Below are positions 61,100 through 64,000 of a stretch of 64,000 bases of DNA, piece after piece. Positions within the stretch are counted from its first letter, which is position 1. Every line of letters starts with the position of its first letter. Origin of the DNA: Clostridium drakei (GTDB taxonomy: Bacteria > Bacillota > Clostridia > Clostridiales > Clostridiaceae); contig NZ_JIBU02000003.1 of assembly GCF_000633595.2 (NCBI RefSeq), forward strand, positions 124,001-188,000, written 5' to 3'. The notes below the pieces were generated by a model. It made no database searches. It saw only the letters and a list, made by a program, of their open reading frames with translations, and had not been told where the DNA came from. Made by a program: the position numbers and the translations under genes.

Positions 61100-62692
61100 G
61101 TGGCAGATTTAACAAAAGAGATTGAAAGAAGAAGAACCTTTGCCATAATATCCCATCCGGATGCCGGAAAAACAACACTTACTGAAAAATTATTGTTGTA
61201 TGGAGGCGCAATCAGATTAGCAGGTTCAGTTAAAGCTAGAAAAGCTTCGAAGCATGCAGTATCTGACTGGATGGAAATAGAAAAGCAAAGAGGTATTTCA
61301 GTTACATCTTCAGTTATGCAATTTAACTATGATGATTACTGTATAAATATATTGGATACACCAGGACATCAAGACTTCAGTGAAGATACATATAGAACGT
61401 TAATGGCAGCAGATAGTGCAGTAATGGTAATTGACTCTGCAAAAGGAGTTGAGGAACAAACTAAGAAGCTATTTCATGTATGCAGTCTTAGGGGAATACC
61501 TATATTTACATTTGTAAATAAGATGGATAGAGAAAGCAAAGATCCCTTTGAACTAATGGAAGATATAGAACAAGTTTTGGGAATTAAGTCTTATCCTATG
61601 AATTGGCCAATTGGATCAGGTGCAGATTTTAGGGGAGTTTATGACAGAAATAAAAAGCTTATAGAGGTTTTTAATGGAGGAAATCATGGTCAAACTCAAG
61701 TAGAGGCAATGGAAGGTAATGTAGATGACAATGTATTTAAAGATTTGCTTGGGGATGCTCTTCATGAAAAATTAAAAGAGGATATAGAATTACTAGATAT
61801 TGCTGGTGATGAATTTGATTTAAAGAATGTAAGAGAAGGAAATCTAACACCTGTATTCTTTGGAAGTGCTCTTACAAACTTTGGAGTAGAGCCGTTTTTA
61901 AAAGAATTCTTACATCTTACGACTCCGCCATTACCAAGAGAATCTGATCAAGGCGAAGTAGATGTATTTGAGGAAAATTTTTCATCTTTTATATTTAAAA
62001 TACAAGCTAATATGAACCCAGCTCATAGAGATAGAATTGCTTTTATGAGAATATGTTCAGGAAAATTTAAAAAGGGAATGGAAGTTTTTCATGTTCAAGG
62101 AAAAAATAAGATAAAGCTAGCTCAACCACAACAATTTTTAGCACAGGACAGGGAAATAGTAGAGGAAGCCTATGCTGGAGATATAATAGGAGTATTTGAT
62201 CCAGGTATTTTTAGAATAGGAGATACTCTGTGTTCAAGTTCTAAAAAATTTAAGTTTGAAGGAATACCAATATTTGCTCCAGAACATTTTGCAAGAATAA
62301 AAACTATAGATACCATGAAAAGAAAGCAATTTATAAAAGGAATAACAGAAATTTCTCAAGAAGGTGCTATTCAAGTTTTTAAAGAATTACATATAGGTAT
62401 AGAAGAAATTATAGTAGGAGTAGTTGGTGTGTTACAATTTGAAGTTTTAGAATATAGAATGAAAAACGAATATAATGTAGACATTAAAATGGATGTGCTT
62501 GCTTATAGAAATATAAGATGGATAGAAAATTCAGAAGTAAACCCTGAAAAGCTTGTTCTAACTAGTGATACAAAGTTAGTAAAAGATTTGAAGGATAGAA
62601 ACATACTTATATTCCAAAGTGAATGGTCTATAAATTGGACTTTAGATCATAATAAGGGACTTATTCTGTCTGATATAGGTAAATCTGAATAA
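61100..62692 (+). CDS. prfC: Peptide chain release factor 3
   Basis: A 530-residue translational GTPase that recycles RF1 and RF2 from the ribosome after termination. G motifs are SHPDAGKTTLTEKLL (G1), EKQRGISVTSS (G2), LDTPGHQDFSEDT (G3) and VNKMDRES (G4). The domain order and the end (RNIRWIENSEVNPEKL) match RF3 rather than EF-G. It starts with GTG behind GGGGAGAG. A long inverted-repeat terminator follows. Confidence 0.97.
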   Translation: MADLTKEIERRRTFAIISHPDAGKTTLTEKLLLYGGAIRLAGSVKARKASKHAVSDWMEIEKQRGISVTSSVMQFNYDDYCINILDTPGHQDFSEDTYRTLMAADSAVMVIDSAKGVEEQTKKLFHVCSLRGIPIFTFVNKMDRESKDPFELMEDIEQVLGIKSYPMNWPIGSGADFRGVYDRNKKLIEVFNGGNHGQTQVEAMEGNVDDNVFKDLLGDALHEKLKEDIELLDIAGDEFDLKNVREGNLTPVFFGSALTNFGVEPFLKEFLHLTTPPLPRESDQGEVDVFEENFSSFIFKIQANMNPAHRDRIAFMRICSGKFKKGMEVFHVQGKNKIKLAQPQQFLAQDREIVEEAYAGDIIGVFDPGIFRIGDTLCSSSKKFKFEGIPIFAPEHFARIKTIDTMKRKQFIKGITEISQEGAIQVFKELHIGIEEIIVGVVGVLQFEVLEYRMKNEYNVDIKMDVLAYRNIRWIENSEVNPEKLVLTSDTKLVKDLKDRNILIFQSEWSINWTLDHNKGLILSDIGKSE

Positions 62693-62708
62693 TTAGTATA
62701 AATTGTGA

Positions 62709-62758
62709 AAAGGCTTAAAACTTTAATTGTATTTTAACAATTAAAGTTTTAAGCCTTT
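62709..62758. terminator. Bidirectional terminator after prfC
   Basis: A 22-bp perfect inverted repeat (62709-62730 with 62737-62758; AAAGGCTTAAAACTTTAATT core), between convergent genes. Confidence 0.9.
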
Positions 62759-62769
62759 AAATTTTAGTA

Positions 62770-63750
62770 CTATAATGAACGAAAATTGTAGTCAGTTAAA
62801 TATGTTGAACGAATAGTTTTATAATATATAGAAGTAAGAGGTGTTGATATTATTGATTTACCTTTGTCCAATATAAAATCTACTAATTTGACATTGCAAT
62901 ATGCAAGAAGCAATCCGGCTAAGACATCAATAACCCAATGTATTTCAAGGTACATTGTAGAGAATATTACACTTAAACAAAAGAATCCCCACAAATACTT
63001 GAATAGTTTATTTTTCTCTCTCATAACTAGTAAAAACATAGCAAAAGCTATAGATGTATGCATAGATGGGAAACAATTAAGAGCAACACCTGCAGCTGCC
63101 TCAGGACTCAAGTGTCTATTTAATCCATCAGGATGCCCAAGCACATACCAAACTTCTTGAAGATGGAATGTTAAATAAAATGGAGTAATTAAAAATACTT
63201 GTAAAACATGTCCACCTAAAGCATATCTAATCATTTTTTTAAAATCTTTAGATATAGCGGCTCTATAAAGAGGAAGCAAAACAGGTAGAACAAAGCCATT
63301 ATTATAAACCATTCTTAAAATCCAAGTAAGAGTTTCAGGTTGGTATATTCTCGCAAAACCAGCATCATTAAAAGGTATTTTACTGAACATAGGGTTTAAA
63401 TCAACAACGATATTTCTACTTATCTGCCAACTTAACATTTTGCCCCAGAATGCATATCCATGGACATTTATGTAGGATATAAACATCAAAAATGGTATAC
63501 ACAGTATTAGGAATGGAATCCATTTAACATCTTTTCTTATCTCAGAATATGCTGTAAAACTGGCAAAAGCTAGTAGAAAAAGATATGTTTTATAATCTAC
63601 ACCAGAATTAGAATGTAGTGCAACACCCACAGCTCTTTTTAAAAGATACAAGCCTATAAGTATAAAATAATATCTATTTAACAAGTCAAGTGCTTTAGAA
63701 ATCAGATTGCGTGCTGTTCCTGAAGTACTTTTAATATTGAAATTTAACAT
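62770..63750 (-). CDS. PAP2-family membrane phosphatase or lipid transferase
   Basis: A 326-residue membrane protein with about seven to eight helices. The PAP2 active-site motifs are near the C-terminus: NCFPSMHTSIAFAM (motif 2) and STMYLEIHWVIDVLAG (motif 3, with the catalytic histidine). A weaker first motif is probably GHPDGLNR. The layout resembles the inositol-phosphoryl-transferase-like branch (Aur1-type) of the PAP2 superfamily, so it could act on undecaprenyl or phospholipid head groups. ATG at 63750 lies about 11 bases after AAGGGGG on the minus strand; an upstream TTG frame start is less likely. Confidence 0.8.
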   Translation of the reverse strand: MLNFNIKSTSGTARNLISKALDLLNRYYFILIGLYLLKRAVGVALHSNSGVDYKTYLFLLAFASFTAYSEIRKDVKWIPFLILCIPFLMFISYINVHGYAFWGKMLSWQISRNIVVDLNPMFSKIPFNDAGFARIYQPETLTWILRMVYNNGFVLPVLLPLYRAAISKDFKKMIRYALGGHVLQVFLITPFYLTFHLQEVWYVLGHPDGLNRHLSPEAAAGVALNCFPSMHTSIAFAMFLLVMREKNKLFKYLWGFFCLSVIFSTMYLEIHWVIDVLAGLLLAYCNVKLVDFILDKGKSIISTPLTSIYYKTIRSTYLTDYNFRSL

Positions 63751-63822
63751 AACTTTTTTAACCCCCTTCTCACACAAAATAAATTATAACATGACTGTAT
63801 TATTAAGTACATATCAAAATAA

Positions 63823-63865
63823 ACAAAAAAGCTCTGATTCCGACAATCTAATCTGGAACCAGAGT
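63823..63865 (-). terminator. Terminator of the small right-edge gene
   Basis: CTCTG-A-TTCC (63832-63841) pairs with GGAA-C-CAGAG (63855-63864), followed on the minus strand by a T6 run. Confidence 0.65.
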
Positions 63866-63874
63866 AAAAAAGTA

Positions 63875-64000
63875 TCATATACCCTTTTTTTTACCTAATA
63901 GAGTATCAATGATAAAGACTAAAGCAGTAAATAATAAAAGAAGATTTATAAATCCTCCACCTATTTTAAAGATCAATCCTATTATCCAAAATAATATAAT
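63875..64000 (-). CDS. Small membrane protein, lmo0937-like (5' partial)
   Basis: On the minus strand a frame open to the window edge gives 41 residues and a TGA stop at 63875-63877. It reads as two hydrophobic stretches (IILFWIIGLIF and FINLLLLFTALVFIID) around IGGGF and ends with a basic tail (LLGKKKGI). Size and pattern resemble the lmo0937 family of about 50-residue membrane proteins of Bacillota. Function is unknown. Only the C-terminal part is visible. Confidence 0.6.
   Translation of the reverse strand: MILFWIIGLIFKIGGGFINLLLLFTALVFIIDTLLGKKKGI

Noticed and set aside
1-64000. CRISPR arrays, rRNA, tRNA, prophage or intact insertion sequences
   Set aside because: No regular spaced repeats, rRNA or tRNA cloverleaf sequences, phage genes or transposase frames were seen; the inverted repeats found are terminators, operators or single hairpins.

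Overview
The window is AT-rich DNA with strong AGGAGG-type ribosome sites, T-box leaders, [FeFe]-hydrogenase maturation, desulfoferrodoxin and a 2-enoate reductase-like flavoenzyme. This points to a strictly anaerobic Clostridium sensu stricto (Bacillota). Species was not assigned. Nearly all genes are on the + strand. I saw no rRNA or tRNA genes, CRISPR array, prophage or intact insertion sequence.

Layout. 1-14 kb is mostly housekeeping: a partial enoate reductase-like enzyme, an orphan PAS histidine kinase, T-box-controlled proS, an M20 amidohydrolase, FtsH, a HelD-like helicase, hydE and malQ. 14.2-34.2 kb is a complete choline-degrading glycyl-radical-enzyme microcompartment locus (cut, short-CutC GRM1-like type). 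It holds an iron alcohol dehydrogenase, a MerR regulator, two paralogous DMT-type transporters, shell proteins (hexamers, permuted hexamers, a tandem-domain trimer and a pentamer), choline TMA-lyase CutC (846 aa with every expected active-site residue), its activase CutD, two aldehyde dehydrogenase-family proteins, PduL, EutQ, EutP, EutJ, an EutT-like protein and a PduS/PduT-like redox pair. The implied chemistry is choline to trimethylamine plus acetaldehyde. Acetaldehyde then goes to ethanol, or through acetyl-CoA and acetyl-phosphate to acetate and ATP. The main promoter upstream of the transporters has a 20-bp spacer filled by a palindrome, the classic MerR-activator layout.

34.3-47.5 kb carries a double P-loop ATPase, an M18 aminopeptidase and then an apparent sigma-54 regulon. 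This comprises a PAS-AAA+-Fis activator (preceded by an in-frame remnant of lysA), a chemoreceptor, a CitMHS-type transporter, a split AtuA-like enzyme (two genes), a two-subunit CoA-transferase and a thiolase. Three -24/-12 promoters (GG-N10-GC) precede the chemoreceptor, the transporter and the AtuA gene. Repeated 16-bp palindromes (TTCTA-N6-TAGAA) lie upstream of the last two and are good candidate activator sites. The substrate is not evident from sequence; this is the best candidate here for an undescribed catabolic system.

47.6-64 kb has a giant cyclic beta-1,2-glucan synthase-like protein (about 2880 aa), desulfoferrodoxin, T-box-controlled trpS, a ClC transporter, a HAD phosphatase, release factor 3, a PAP2-family membrane protein and a small partial membrane protein at the right edge.

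Several gene starts were moved from the longest open frame to a downstream codon with a well-placed ribosome site; each case is noted in its entry. All functional calls come from reading motifs and remembered family sequences, without database searches.
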